64,000 bases of DNA from Protea cynaroides. Taxonomy: Eukaryota > Streptophyta > Magnoliopsida > Proteales > Proteaceae. The stretch is taken from contig CM053269.1 of the NCBI GenBank assembly GCA_028583415.1, positions 42,211,016 to 42,275,015 on the forward strand, in the 5' to 3' direction. A program made the position numbers and the translations under genes. The notes beneath the pieces are model-generated. The model did no database searches, was not told the origin of the DNA, and worked only from the letters and a program-made list of their open reading frames with translations. Each line of letters starts with the position of its first letter. The first letter of the stretch is position 1. Shown one piece after another: positions 11,539 to 23,849 of the stretch.

Positions 11539-12471
11539 CCTATCGCCTCCATCCAGGACGAAAAAATCAATAATCTCCTCTTCTCTGATTCAGATTCCGA
11601 ATCGGTTGCAACTCAGTCTCCATTTGCAAGGTCTGAGGCTTGTTTGTTAACCAGATCGACACCGATTTCAAGGACTCTGTAACAGAGTTGAGTATCCCCA
11701 GTTTCGCTAACCCAGTTCCCCTTTTTGTGTTGCCGTTGCCACTGTGGAAGAAAATGGATTCCAGCTACGGCTGGTTTGTTTGCCATGGCCAAAGGTTCAG
11801 AGAAGCAAAGTGGATTTGAAGGCCTACAAAATCGAAAACAATGAAAGCTACTTTCATTTTCAGTAACAGCTTTGGGTTCTTGCTTAGGTGGAGGGAATTT
11901 TATACCAAAAACTGAAAGGAATGCAAAGCGAGGTCCTGAGTTTTTATCTTCTTTCTTTATTTGTAATCGTCATGAGTTCATCTTCCGCCATCCTTGCATG
12001 ACTCATTTTTCCTTTTCGATAAACTCTGCTGCGTTTTCCTTCTACGGTGGTTAACACTTACAGAGCAAAAGAAGGGTATAGATGTCTAGAAAAAAAATTT
12101 AACTCTCTTCCATCAATTAATGGGGTGCGATTGATGATTTCAAAAAATAGTGGGTGTTAGGTCATGTTTCTTAAACTATTTGGATAGTATGTGATATTTT
12201 CCCAAGATTTTATATTGACTCGTAATAGTCTTTAGAGATTGTAACAAGTCATTGGATGAAATTGGGGTTTTTAAGTCTTTTTGAACTATTAATCCATTTT
12301 GCATCACAAAACTTAGGATAGATTTTTCTCTTATAAATGTCTTAGATTTTTCTTTTATAAATATCTTTTTTATCCCATAGGTAGAGGATCCCAGACTTGT
12401 TTCAGTAGAGTTATCTTTTAGAAACTTCTAGGTAATACTTCGTTTAATCAATGTTCTTGTGAATTGGACTA
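11539..12471. other. No gene seen
   Basis: A 60-codon open frame at 11872-12054 has no recognisable domain. The sequence at 11560-11830 is somewhat less AT-rich than its surroundings and could be a decayed gene piece, but nothing was identified. Confidence 0.4.
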
Positions 12472-12479
12472 TTAGAATC

Positions 12480-13064
12480 ATAGTTAGTTGAAACTGGAAC
12501 GGCAAAAAATCAAAACGAAGCGGAACAGGTTTTAAATGGATCAAAACAAAAATGGTACGATAAAAAAAAAAGGGCAAACATTTTGAGAGTGGCAAAAAAA
12601 AAAAAAAACTAAACGGATGGTACGGGTTTTCAATGGATCAGATATAATACAGAGAAAAAAAAAGGATTATATAGTCTCATAAAAAGAAAACTTATAACTA
12701 AATCAATGGGAACATATGACATTTATGATGTATCCAGTCATAAACCATGAGAAAAAAATAATAAAGTAATGAGTTTAGAAGCAATTATGTAGAAGTGGTC
12801 AGGCTTTAACCCCACTTCGGTTACATGTAGAAAGCAATAAAAGTATTAAACGATGTTGGATTAATCGACTCATTACTCATGAACGATGCAGGTTAAATTA
12901 TGGATATGGGTACGGTATGGTACGGTACACGTTTTAAATGACAAGGCTTGGAGTATGGAGTATTTTAGCATATCTTTGAGGTCAATACGGCAATACGCGT
13001 TTTAAATGGCCAAATACAGTGCGGCAATACAATACACGTTAAAAACGCGTTTTAACTAACAAGC
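12480..13064. mobile_element. hAT-type MITE, 585 bp
   Basis: Exact 8-bp target duplications TTAGAATC flank the element (12472-12479 and 13065-13072). The ends are imperfect inverted repeats: left ATAGTTAGTTGAAAC, right (reversed) GCTTGTTAGTTAAAAC. Subterminal copies of GTTTTAAATGG/CGTTTTAAATG and repeats of GGTACGGTATGG are typical of such elements. No transposase is present, so it is non-autonomous. Confidence 0.8.
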
Positions 13065-13072
13065 TTAGAATC

Positions 13073-14764
13073 TCATTTTTGTTATTGTGATCATATATTC
13101 ATCATCATTCATCCCCACCTTCGAATATCAAGTATTTTAATTTCATTTTTTTACTTGTTTTCTAATTAAAAATCATATTTTTCTCCCCTTACATGGTAAA
13201 GAAGAAGTATATCTCTATTACGTCTGGTATATCTCACACACGTTCTAAGAAAGAATCCAACTCTCTAAAAGAGTAGGAGGAATCCTCATTGATATACGAA
13301 TTTAGTACAATAGTGTACTATTCTCTCTCTCCCTCTTTAAGCATACTCTATTAAGTCCATGCTGAATTTTTATTTTGCCCATTTTACATATAGTCTGAGC
13401 ACAATTCCAAAGTTCTCTAAGGGGTGCATCAAACGAGTGCAAGTTTGCTACCAGAAGCCAAGGGTATTTTATCTTAGAGTCAGATTTGTATTATTAACCT
13501 GGTTACACCCGTTGGGGGCAAATACTAACTTTAGGACAATGCCGATTGTGGTACGTCTCAACCTGTGATCTCATCATCTTGGTATTACTACACTGTCATC
13601 TTCACTGTTATCTCCCACCAGATAAGTCGATTCTCATTTAAAGTCACCTCAAATTTACAACACATCGTGATTCCAACAAACCCATCATTTGAATGATATA
13701 ATAATGTAAAATAAAAAACCAAACTTGTGAATATGAAACGCAATCAAATTATCTTCACCATCTCGAGACCATATTATTATAGCTCTCACTATTGATGATG
13801 ACAATGCAAACTTTGCCACCCAACATGCATCTTATGCGGAATATTTTGTCATTAATGACCATGCTAGGATCCTATATTAGTTTTACGGGGGTTTATTTTA
13901 CAATTAAGAGGTTTAATGTGGATTGATATGGTTTTATGTTTCATTATAAATTGATTTTAAGGATGAGTTCTTCTACAATCGTATCAATGGTATCAGAACA
14001 GTTGTTCTTTGGATCCTATCCTAGCGGTTGAAGAGGCAACCTGGCGCCATAGTGGAGCTGATTGGAAAAGGCTACTTGATCTAGAGTGAGTCGCCGTGAA
14101 CGTCGATCAGAAACATGGTGGTTTGTTATGATCCCATATTAGCCTTATGAGGGGGTTAATCATGCATTGCTCTTATAAATTAAGGATTTGATTTGGGTTG
14201 ATCATATGATCTTCCATTCCCTATCTTTACAAGCTGGTTTTAGGGATGATTTCTTTTAAGATCGTATCATATTGATACCTTCTTGTTTAATTTAATAACT
14301 TTTAATTTAGTATCAACAACCTATAAATGGATTTGATATTGATCCCCTATTGGTTTTCAAAGACCGAATATTATAGAAGTCGCTAATTGATTTTCAGAGT
14401 GATCAATACCCTTTTGATACGATAAACTAAATCCATGGCTAGAAAGATATCCAAGGTTGAAATTGACTTATCAGGAAGGGCTTCACCAAAACTCTTGAAA
14501 TTGAATTGATGATAATTGTAGTAGTTATTTTAAATAAATTTAAAAATATATATATTAATTGTTATTTACCAAAAAAAATATATATATTAATTGTTGTGAA
14601 ACATAAACTGAAACTTATATAGCATGGAAACAAAAAAGAAACTATAGCATGGAACTTACAACATTTTTTTTAGTAAAGATGGAAACTACAATGGGTTCAT
14701 GAAAAGTTTTGAAAACCGAATTCGTGAAAATTGTAGATATTATTCAAAATAAAATTTGTAAAGC
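13073..14764. other. AT-rich intergenic region, no gene seen
   Basis: Only short open frames without domains occur. Two related blocks around 13870-14030 and 14125-14280 share words such as ATCCTATATTAG/ATCCCATATTAG and TTTTAGGGATGA...ATCGTATCA, so they look like diverged copies of one repeat. A short repeat TATATATTAATTGTT occurs twice at 14546-14596. Confidence 0.45.
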
Positions 14765-14769
14765 AAAAA
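14765..14769 (-). terminator. Pol III terminator of the tRNA gene
   Basis: A run of five T on the minus strand begins two bases below the tRNA 3' end. This is the usual RNA polymerase III stop signal. Confidence 0.75.
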
Positions 14770-14770
14770 T

Positions 14771-14844
14771 TGGTCCCGGCGGGGCTCGAACCCGCGACCT
14801 TCGGCTCATAAGACCAACGCTCTAACCAACTGAGCTACGGGACC
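14771..14844 (-). tRNA. tRNA, anticodon TAT (isoleucine)
   Basis: This 74-nt cloverleaf has no intron. The acceptor stem GGTCCCG/CGGGACC is fully paired with discriminator A, the D stem is GCTC/GAGC, the anticodon stem is TTGGT/GCCGA with two G-U pairs, and the T stem is GCGGG/CCCGC with a TTCGAGC loop. A box (TAGCTCAGTTGG) and B box (GGTTCGAGCCC) are intact. The seven-base anticodon loop is CTTATGA, giving TAT at 34-36, which reads AUA. Odd point: position 37 is G, where tRNAs reading A-starting codons normally carry A. The isoacceptor call therefore rests on loop geometry and is less certain than the tRNA call. Confidence 0.9.
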
Positions 14845-15215
14845 ACTTTGCTTATATCTCAAATAAGATAAGAATTCAAAGAATATAGAAAGATTCCACA
14901 TTTCCATTTCTATCTCATTACCGACTTGCAATGTTGGAACCAATGGGGATTTTTTTTTTCTTTTTCTTTTTTGGCCTTTAATTTCGATGCAACCTGTGGT
15001 TTCTATAGAGAACGAGATCCATTGGCAGAGTAACAGAAAACGTGTCCATTCCCTATCATCAAGAGATTTCACTATGAAAACAACCTAATATAGATTCACA
15101 AAATGCAGCTTCTTTCATCCTACACCAGACCTGACTATCACAAAGAGACTGAATAGTTTTATGATAGTAACAAGAAAGAGCTACAGAGAAAGGAAGGTCC
15201 AAGGCTCTAAGTGAA

Positions 15216-15803
15216 CTACTTGTTAATGGAGATAGTGGAAAACATGGCTTCATGATTTTCATCAGCTTGAAAGCAATAGAGTGGCAGAGATGGAGATGAG
15301 ATCACCGGTTGCTCTGCCACCGCTGAGTCTTGAGGAGAAAGAGAAGTAGCTAGGAAGTAGGAAGACAAGGAAGGAAGAGGAGGAGGATAAATATCTTCAG
15401 CCATGGTGCTCATCGTGGCTTGGTGAAGCCATATCTGGGTCTTGAGGAACTTCACATAGTGGATGGCCTCCTCCAACATGGAAACAGTATCCATCTTGGT
15501 TCCTCCAGGAACCAAGCTCTGCAAGATCTTGAATCGGTCACTGATTCGAAGCCTCCTTTCCCGAGCCGCCACACTTTGTGGGTCCGTCGAGAGCTTCACC
15601 TCTCTGTTGTTCTTCCTCTTCCCGTTCCCTGCCTTCTTCTTCCCTTTGGTGTTGGCCATTGTTGATGTAGAGAGAGAACCATTACATGATGAGTTGGGTT
15701 CATTGGGAACACTTTCCATACTGTGGCAAATTAAGGCTTCCCTTTTTAGAGCACCTTCAAGGCTTGAAGAAGAGAAAAGTGAAGGACTAGGGTTTCCAAT
15801 CAT
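15216..15803 (-). CDS. bHLH transcription factor, LAX PANICLE1/ROX type
   Basis: An intact single-exon gene of 195 residues. The bHLH domain is at about 73-122: STDPQSVAARERR, then RISDRFKILQSLVPGG and KMDTVSMLEEAIHYVKFLK. This matches the plant subfamily of rice LAX1 and Arabidopsis ROX (bHLH140), regulators of axillary meristem formation; related HECATE factors share the QSVAAR form. A lysine-rich stretch before the domain (GKKKAGNGKRKN) is a likely nuclear signal. The basic region keeps the E-box Glu and the last Arg, but Leu stands at residue 85 where relatives, as I recall them, have His. The C-terminus is Ser/Pro-rich. The start at 15803 is the first ATG of the frame; Met29 or Met49 are alternatives. 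The subgroup call is inference from remembered sequences. Confidence 0.85.
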   Translation of the reverse strand: MIGNPSPSLFSSSSLEGALKREALICHSMESVPNEPNSSCNGSLSTSTMANTKGKKKAGNGKRKNNREVKLSTDPQSVAARERRLRISDRFKILQSLVPGGTKMDTVSMLEEAIHYVKFLKTQIWLHQATMSTMAEDIYPPPLPSLSSYFLATSLSPQDSAVAEQPVISSPSLPLYCFQADENHEAMFSTISINK

Positions 15804-15867
15804 GTCATATATAGAATTTTTTCAGGAGGGAGAGAAAGAAAGAGGGACTGAATGAATGTGAGAGAAG

Positions 15868-15878
15868 GATATTTAATT
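15868..15878 (-). promoter_or_regulatory. Possible TATA box of the bHLH gene
   Basis: AATTAAATATCC on the minus strand lies about 65 bp before the chosen ATG, followed by a C/T-rich leader. Position and sequence fit a TATA element, but AT-rich DNA makes chance matches common. Confidence 0.35.
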
Positions 15879-15946
15879 GAGTGAGTCAGCAAATCCGTGC
15901 ACGAGGCTTACGATTTTCTCGAGTCCACCCAAGCTTATGATATATC

Positions 15947-16150
15947 TGTATAAGAAATTTTATATTAATTCAATTAATTATAGAGTTGGTTGGTTCAGTG
16001 AGAATCTGTTTACTGATAGGCTAGTTTAAATATGTTTGTGAGATATTAGATCAATCTGGTCCACTGTGGTATAGGATTAGGGATGAGATTAGTATTATAA
16101 ATACTAACGGTTAGGATAATACAACCACAATTGTCATTCCTCTCCTGTTT
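15947..16150 (+). mobile_element. Partial LTR of the 11099/30458 family
   Basis: It begins TGTATAAGAAATTTTAT and follows the same order of words as the solo LTR at 30458: TTAATTATAGAGTTGGTTGGTTCAGTGAGAATCT, GTCCACTGTGG, then ATTATAAATACTAACGGTTAGG. Similarity fades after about 16150, so the right part is lost or diverged. It lies within 150 bp upstream of the bHLH gene start and could affect its promoter. Confidence 0.6.
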
Positions 16151-18848
16151 CCATGTGCAGAATGAAACAAAATAATCTGGACCAGAGAAAAGGAGAGTGG
16201 GTGTGGTTTAGAAGTACTCAAAGATCGAAGTGGATTTATTTCAAAATTGTAGAAGTCCCAATCTTGGCCGGCTTTACATTACAAAGGATGACATCAACAA
16301 GACAATTTCCATAGGTTTTGCACTGTGTCTAGCTTGTGGACGAGAGTGAAGGGGGGAGAATGTCTGTGATAGAGTTTGAAAATGTAAGCGTAAAACGTTT
16401 AGTCAGTCGTCGTCAGTTCTTCCTTTCTCAAGAGTTTGGGGCCCAGCCTTCGTGAGATCTCTTTCCTTGAATAGAAGCAGAATGTTAGAACGAATCCCAT
16501 GCGAGAAAGAGAGAGAGAGAGAGAGAGAGGAGAGAGAAAAAAGTGGGGGACTGACTGGAGAGAGTCAGGTTCGGGGAGTGGGGCGGCAAGTGCATATGAC
16601 TGCCGTGCCGACCTGGTTTTCGAGTTTAAAGGGGAATGGGAAGGGAGAGGTTGGTGAAGCATTTGATACTCTGATATCATTTTCTTGCTTTTGTCCATTG
16701 AAAAAGGAAAGAATAAAGAATACCTGCTTCATCTGTCGACATTCAAATCACTCTCTACATATTACTGTAGCATTTCTCCACGCCATACTCCTTTTCAAAC
16801 TTGTTTTATTCAACATTTGTGGGTTTTATATGGTTAAGTCACAGTTGGATAGAACCTCATACAAATTCCAATCTGACACTTAAAAGCATGAGTTATTCCA
16901 AGTTCTAAAAGAAAACTAATAAATTGAAACAAGTGGAAAATATTTCTCTTCCTTATTCAATTATTTGTTCTAGATATCTAGTACTGACTTTTAAAACAGA
17001 AGAAAAGAATCATTTCTACTATTTCTTCTTCCTGTGTTATTTTATTCATTATTTTCAACCCAAAGGTACTCTTTAGCTAGCTCTTAAATAAACAGTTGAA
17101 ACAGGACTAGAATGAGAAGTAGTGGGGGGAGACTGGAGAACTCCAACTGCATGGGTACCACTATTTCTGTAGAAAGTAAAAACATGTCTACAAGCTTCTA
17201 AGATGCAGAGAGAGAGAGAGAGAGAGTTGCTGCTATCTTGGGTAAAGCATTTATTTATCCATTTAGGCAATACACGGGTGCTGACTGCAACTATACTGAA
17301 TTCATTGTGGGTTTTGAATATCATAAACGCTAGCTATTAAGCTACCTGGAAAATCGAAAATCCTTCAAAACCGTTTATGGGTTTTATGTCTCGAGTCTCC
17401 TCTTCTCAGTCCTCTCTCTGCAAGTCATTGCATGTCAGGATTCAGTGCGCTTTCCATAATCAACAGCAATGAATGAAACTGACTCTTTTTTTTTTGCTGA
17501 GTTTCAACTTCAGAATTGGGAGGAGATAGCAGTAAATATATAACCAGAGACGACTCGCGTGCACGATGGGTGGGGAGTGGGACTCATCGTCTGGTACGTC
17601 CATTCAGTCAATCTGCAAGTGAGAAAAGAAAGATCATTGGAGAAATCATGGTTACTACTTTTCTCCATCTACTCCAAAGTCTAATCTTCTAGAGACCTGT
17701 AAGAGCGAAAATAGTTACATATCGAGTTCTGATTCATTCATTTTAACGTTGAAACTTGGGCAATTTGGCTCATTCAACCTTTCTTTTATCTTTTTTCTTT
17801 TTTTTTAAGTAGCAAATGCAACTTGGGCCGGTCAATGACAAATTTGAGTTCAAGTTTGAACTTTATAAGGCTATGCTGGGTTTCGCTCTTAGCCCATTTC
17901 AGAATTTAAGAATTGCGTAGCTCAACCCAGATCAAGTTTCTAAATTTTGAAACGTCATTTACCATTGAAAATACAAAGAAAATTTTGAAATCCATGTAGG
18001 GCTTAATTTGTATCAGAAGTAGACACGACGATCTCTGAGTTTTGTTGATTGTTGATTGTTGAGAGATAAAGATCAGAAGACAAACAAAGGTATTAATGGT
18101 GAACGAGGAATTGAGACTGGTATTGCCTGCAATCCACAATAGATCACGAGGGAAGGCTACCACGCAAGTATACGGGAGAAGGATGGGCAGCCCTCAAGAA
18201 CTTATTTCTCCCCCTCTCTGTTTTAATTTTGGATCATTCTAAATGTAACAAGGATTGTTACAACATGTTGTAACTAATTCTTTTTAATGCACATTCATTG
18301 GACCGTCATGGAAACTTCAATACACAAGGAGAGTTTTGGTATTTCATTTGAAAAATTGATGCAAATTTGATGGTGAAAAAAACTTTTTACTAACATGTAG
18401 TTTGTTACAAGTAAAAAAGAAATTCCATTTTTCATGTTTTGTTATTGAGTTTTCCATGGTGAATTCAGGAATAAAGGGAACACAAGCAGTTCAAACATAT
18501 CTAACAATCTATAGTTTAACGGGATCTTTCATTCATATTTTTCAGGCATACCCAGTGCTGGGTTTGGGGAGGGATTCATTATGTACATAGCCTTAACCCT
18601 ACTACTCGTAGAGATTGTTTCTAGATTCGAACCCATGATCACACTCAATTTCTAGTTGATTCTATTAATGAGAAAAACCTAGTTACTACAACATAAGTAC
18701 TAAACGCAAAAATATTCCCAACCTTTCTAATTTGATTTCATGATAAGGAGTTCTTTTCCATGATGACCGAAGGGAAACAACATAATGGATTATAAAATGT
18801 ATGTACAAGTCTAGCTTCATTTATGTAAAAATAGAACCATACAAAATT
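16151..18848. other. Intergenic region between the bHLH and ZIP6 genes
   Basis: No gene was recognised. (GA)n runs occur at about 16506-16545 and 17207-17228. The open frames here have no domains. The ZIP6 3' UTR should lie just below 18849 on the minus strand. Confidence 0.5.
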
Positions 18849-21800
18849 TCAAGCCCAAATAGCTAGGACAGACATGGAAGCAGAACCTAGCACTAGGGCA
18901 ATGTAACTCACTTTTGTTAGCCATGGTTCTGAACCCATCATCTTGTTATGGAAGAAATCAGCTGATATAAGATCAACAAGAGCCATGTAAATCAAAACAC
19001 CGGAAGAGAGGGAACCCAGTAAACCTTCCAATATTAGGGCACTGGGGCTATTGTCAGTGTAACCAGTCACCGATAATACTACCATTCCCATAACTATCCC
19101 CATTGGAGTTGTCACTGAAAACATGAAGCACATATAAGACGTTGTGCCCAGACCAAAGCCTGCCTGCAATTTTTGACAGTCATTGTTTTAGTTGTTATGA
19201 TTGGTATGTTATGTAGACATCAAACCCTAGACATGATGCAGAAAAGTAAACCGTCATAGAAAGAAATAATCACACAATTGAAAATTTTACATAGTTCAAT
19301 AGGGATTTCTTGCATATGTTCATAATGAGATGAGATCTGATTCACAATCAATGGAGAATAAGGTTACAACACTAGTCCTTATGTATCTTGTCTTGTTAAA
19401 GAGAAACCCAACACTATATAATTAAAAGAAACCCTATACAAATATATTTATCAAAATACCCATAAACTCATAAGATAAAATACAAAATATCATATTCTTG
19501 ATATTTTAAAATGAATAAAAACAATTGCATATCTATCTATTTAGTATCAAACAATATTAGATATATCTTGGACGACACCTCGGGCTTGGGTGAATCTGAG
19601 CCCTCCATTCAAGACGACACCCTCCTGTCGGCTTAGGTTGTCAGTTCGGTGTCGGCTCTGATGGAGGGTTCAGATTCATCCGAGCCCTAGGGGTCACCCA
19701 TCCAATAGGGGCGCCACCTCTCCTCCAGATTCTCTTGGATGAGCGGATTTGAATCCCCCCACCCCCGAAAAGAAGGAAAAAAAAAATCAACTAAGCCTTC
19801 TCTTAATTAAAAATGCTGGTAACTTATTTATGAATGCATCTTAACTAATAATGGAGACTGAATCTCACATAAAGGGATGAAAGTGAATATCAAATAAATC
19901 ACCTAAAGGGCAAAAAAGGGATGGTAACCACAATAGTAACGTGGGATAATTTTATGGATAATTAATGGAATGGTGGGATAATTGTAGGGAGTCAAAATAA
20001 AGAATTATAACAAAAGAGATATAGAGATATCGTTATCAAAATGCAGAGAAAATCTAAGGAGAATACCTACTGGTATAGGGAGGGAAAAGAAGATGTCAAA
20101 ACAGCAAAAGAAAAAAAAGGGAACTACGAAAGAGAAGACTTATGTGAAGGGGAAGGGGAATCAGCCAAGAGCACTCTTGCTTCTTTCTTTTTCTTCAATA
20201 TTCATCATTCCATCATAATTTCATTAACAAAAACTACCTTTTTATTAGGCTTATAATCCTAATCCTAATATAATTCTAAAACCCAATTAGAAACAGAGTC
20301 TTAAACTAATTCAAAGACTGAACTACAACTTACGTTTGAAAAGAGGGGAATGAGACCCATCATAACAAAAAATAATAAATCAAATAAAATATAAAGTAGT
20401 CAACCACGTCTAAAGGGGAAGGGGGCCCACAAGATAATTCCAATAATAAAAAAGAAAAGAAACTAATTAAAATCGTGAATAAGACTAAATCAAAAGAAAT
20501 AAAAATTACAAAGATTTCTAAATTAAATCCTAAGAAGATTCTTATCCAACAGATTTTGGCTTGCATCAATTCTCATCCTCTTAAAAAAATTCGTCCTTGA
20601 ATTTATCCTCTTAAAAAAATCCGTCCTTGAATTTTGTAAAGACGACAGAACGATCTCAAAGAAGACACATCTAGCGGCAAACAGTGATAAAATTCTAGTA
20701 ACACACGAATGGTAGGGATGTAGTCTACAAGTCGAGGGAGTCATCCTTCAATGAATGAGGATGGAATCACATATTCCGTGATCGCATGATCATAGACAAG
20801 ATTTGGTGCGCCGAAGACGTCCTTCTCTATGGTTGGTTGCAAAATGTTGTTCGGAACCATGATCTCAAATTGTACCACGTTCGCATCCTCAACACATTCT
20901 TCCGTTGCTGGTTCTGGAATGATAAAAGTGTTTACCCTGTGACAGATCTGCTCTTCACCACTATCATCTTCACTGGCACCTTCTACCGTAGAAACTACAA
21001 TAGCGGCATCTATCTTGTCATCGAGAATGGGAGGATGCTCTTTATGAAGAATCTGGGATACCCAAAAGACTAACTTGACTTTCACAACTAGCATTTAGGG
21101 CATTTATGGTTTCAAACAATATTTCAAATTGCTCTAATGTCATAAGGTTTGACATTCTATCCTAGGCTTTGATACCAATTAATGGAGACTGAATCTCACA
21201 TAAAAAGATGAAAGAGAAGATCAAAGAAACCACCCAAAAAGATAGGGCAGAGAAAATCTGAGGAGAATACCTTGTGGTATAGGGAGGGAAAATAAGTTGT
21301 CGAAACAGCAAGGGAGAAAAGGGAACCGAGAAAGAGAGGACTTACGTGAGGGGGAAGGGGCATCAGTCGAGAGCACTCTTGCTTCTTTCTTTTTCTTCAA
21401 TATTCATCATTTCATCATAATTTCATTAACAAAAATTACCTTTTTAATAAGTTTACAATCCTGATCTTAGTATAATTCTAAAACCCAATTAGAAAGAGTC
21501 CTAAACCAACTCAAAAACTGAACTACAACTTACGTTTGAAAGAGAGGGGAATGAGACCCACCATAACAGAAAATAATAAAACAAATAAAATATAAAATAA
21601 TCAGCCACGTCTAAAGGGGAAGGGGGCCAGAAGATAATTCCAATAATAAAAAAGAAAAGAAACTAACTAAAACCGTGGCTACCTCCCTAATAGGAAATAA
21701 GACTCTAAGATAAAACTAAATCAAAAGAAATAAAAATTACAAAGATTTCTAAATTAAATCCTAAGAAGATTCCTATCCAACGGATCTTGACCCGCATCAA

Positions 21801-23849
21801 TTCAAGCCGCCAGTATACCAATGACGGTTTGGAAAATAGTATAATCCACATGGGTCCACATGATCAAGAAATGAAAACAAAAAATTAATAATAAAAAATC
21901 CATGTTAGGCCGTGTATGGGTAACAGGGCAAGGTAGAAATTTTTTTCCGGCATTCCATTTGACACTCAAACTTTAGGCATCCTCTGTCACATGTGTAAAA
22001 TTTCAACCCCAAAGAAACTTCACATGCAAACAAAGTACTATATATATGGGTCTTATCTGTCTGCCGAATTTTAGCCCTATGCAACTTCTCACACCAACCA
22101 GATAGTCCTTCCTGCATGATTGGGCCAATTAATCATAGATTTAAGACGAAAGGTTACAATTTTTTTAATGTTACGACATCATCTTATTCTCTTTCATTGG
22201 TTAATCTAAATATCACAAAACTTATATAATATCCATGCAATTCGGTTTTAGTTCGGTATGTAATGAGTAAAATAAAAATTAATCCTTTTATTAAATGGCA
22301 TCAAAATGTTTATCAAAACCAATTGTATATTGATCGGTTTTGGTTTTTTGATTTTTAAACAATTTCGTTGTCCGGAGAGAAGAGAGGAGAGTTAGGTATA
22401 GAAATCCTCTTCTGCGGTAGTTCCGGCTGCCCGAGGTGATCCAATAGCTGGAGTTCAGCTGGCGCATAATAAAACATCGATATGTAAACCGAATGAATTC
22501 CAGCTATTGAATCAGTCGGAACTACCGATTGCCGCAGGATTTGGATCCAAGAGTTAGGAACTAAGAAGGAAAGCCAGAAAACATTAAAAGTAGATTTAAC
22601 TATTTAGAGGTATATGGAAAGTATTAAAATAAAATTGATTTTTATAAATATAAACATTTAGTATTAAAGGTTTAGTTGCTAAATAGGTCAAGAGTTTCAT
22701 TTTCAAAGAATGGAATCATTTAATTAAAGGGTTCATATTTTAAATTACAATCAAACTCTTTAATAATCGATTCGACGGTTCTCATTTCTTGATGGCCACT
22801 AAAGAAAAAAAAATATACGTTAAGAGTAAACCGAAACTTCTAGGGTAAAAAATGGTGGGCCATCTTGACCTGGATTTCTTGTTGGCCATTAAGGAAATTT
22901 CTGCCCTGTTGAATTAAAGCCACAAAAGTAGATAGTCCTGCATACTTTCGTTGATATTATTGAGGGAGAGTATTCTTTCTTAATCATATGAGGCTGGACC
23001 TTAACCTAACCCAAGAGCTGAAATCTCTCACTAAATCCTAACCCTAACCAGCTAAACTGATAGAGCAGTGAAAGAATCCTACACTAGTGAAGTATCAAAA
23101 TCATAGTGATTACAAAGTGTATCTCATACCTGTGCAATGCAACCACCAAGGCCCATCCCTTCGAAAATCTGGTGGAACGCCAGCGCAGCAACAAGAGGTT
23201 TGATGGTACACTGATTCTGAGACATACCCATGGTGACTCCAATAATCACAGAGTGAAAAATAATCCCAATCTCCAGCACCTGCGAAACCAATCTCTGCTT
23301 CAGCTTCGCCAATTCCTCGGCCTGCCGATTACCACCATCATGACAACTCGCTTGAATCACTCCGAGTTCGATTTGGGATTCTCCTTCCACCTTCGATTTC
23401 TTCCCCAAAGAAGAATCAATAGAAATCTCTTCCTGTGTTCCAATCGGCGTGTAATGACTCGGTTTGTTGCCATGAACATGAGATGTCGCAGTGACATCGA
23501 CAAGCAACGCTATTAGAGTTCCGATCAAGGTTACTAGGCCGGAAAAGGGGAAATCCTTCCAAGGATGATGAGTCGCTATTTGACAATCGGAGAGGGCAGC
23601 GAAGGCATCAGGAAGGACGTGAACAAGGGAGGTGGATAAAATTACGCCGGCGGCGAAGCATTTTATCACTAGAAGTGCCTTATCATAACTAGGTTTACCT
23701 TGAAAGAGACGAGCAAGTAGTACAGGAGAAGAGATCCCGATGATGCTGGTAAAGAAGATTACGACCATGGAGATGAGCTTGAGCTGCGTCGCTGCGTGAC
23801 CGTCTCGGCATGATAGTTCTCTTGTCGTGTTGGTCAGACAGGAAGCCAT
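18849..23849 (-). CDS. ZIP6: ZIP-family zinc/iron transporter, ZIP6-like
   Basis: Two exons: 23849-23130 (240 codons) and 19163-18849 (104 codons plus stop), joined at ...GCACAG/GTATGAG and TTGCAG/GCAGGC in phase 0, giving 344 residues, close to Arabidopsis ZIP6. It starts MASCLTNTTRELSCRDG. Eight hydrophobic segments can be placed, with a variable His-containing loop after segment 3 (SHVHGNKPSH, about 123-132). Conserved metal-path helices are HSVIIGVTMGMSQ (H199) and HQIFEGMGLGG (H226), and the end is SASMSVLAIWA. ZIP proteins move divalent metals into the cytosol at the plasma or an internal membrane; the metal specificity of this copy is not visible. The single intron (about 4 kb) holds an LTR element and hairpin repeats but both splice sites look intact, so the gene is probably functional. 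Confidence 0.93.
19579..19690. repeat. Inverted-repeat hairpin in the ZIP6 intron
   Basis: Arms 19579-19621 and 19648-19690 are inverted copies of about 43 bp with roughly 80% match, carrying the word GAATCTGAGCCCTCCAT. A similar GAGCCCTCCAT palindrome makes up the foldback at 59436-59597, so both may belong to one foldback/MITE family. Confidence 0.65.
19852..21799 (-). mobile_element. LTR retrotransposon with almost no interior, in the ZIP6 intron
   Basis: Two long direct repeats, 21799-21183 (about 617 bp) and 20568-19852 (about 717 bp), act as 5' and 3' LTRs on the minus strand; both begin TGATGC and end AGTCTCCA. Next to the 5' LTR is TTAATTGGTATCAAAGCC, an initiator-Met-type primer site, and before the 3' LTR is the purine tract AAGAGGATGAGAA. 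The interior is only about 614 bp. Its longest frame (21094-20741, 117 codons) is not recognised, and the interior end (SRTNFFKR-like, duplicated) resembles the extreme end of plant gypsy polyproteins. It is probably a deletion derivative or large TRIM-like element. No convincing target duplication. Confidence 0.75.
22398..22551. repeat. Short hairpin MITE-like repeat in the ZIP6 intron
   Basis: The left part (AAATCCTCTTCTGCGGTAGTTCCGGCTG...CAATAGCTGGAGTTC) and the right part reversed (AAATCCTGCGGCAATCGGTAGTTCCGACTG...CAATAGCTGGAATTC) match imperfectly, giving a hairpin-forming unit of about 150 bp. No target duplication was identified. Confidence 0.6.

Noticed and set aside
15420..15855. Plus-strand frames of 81 and 130 codons
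   Set aside because: They are antisense shadows of the intact bHLH gene on the minus strand.
23106..23516. Plus-strand frame of 136 codons
   Set aside because: Antisense shadow of ZIP6 exon 1.
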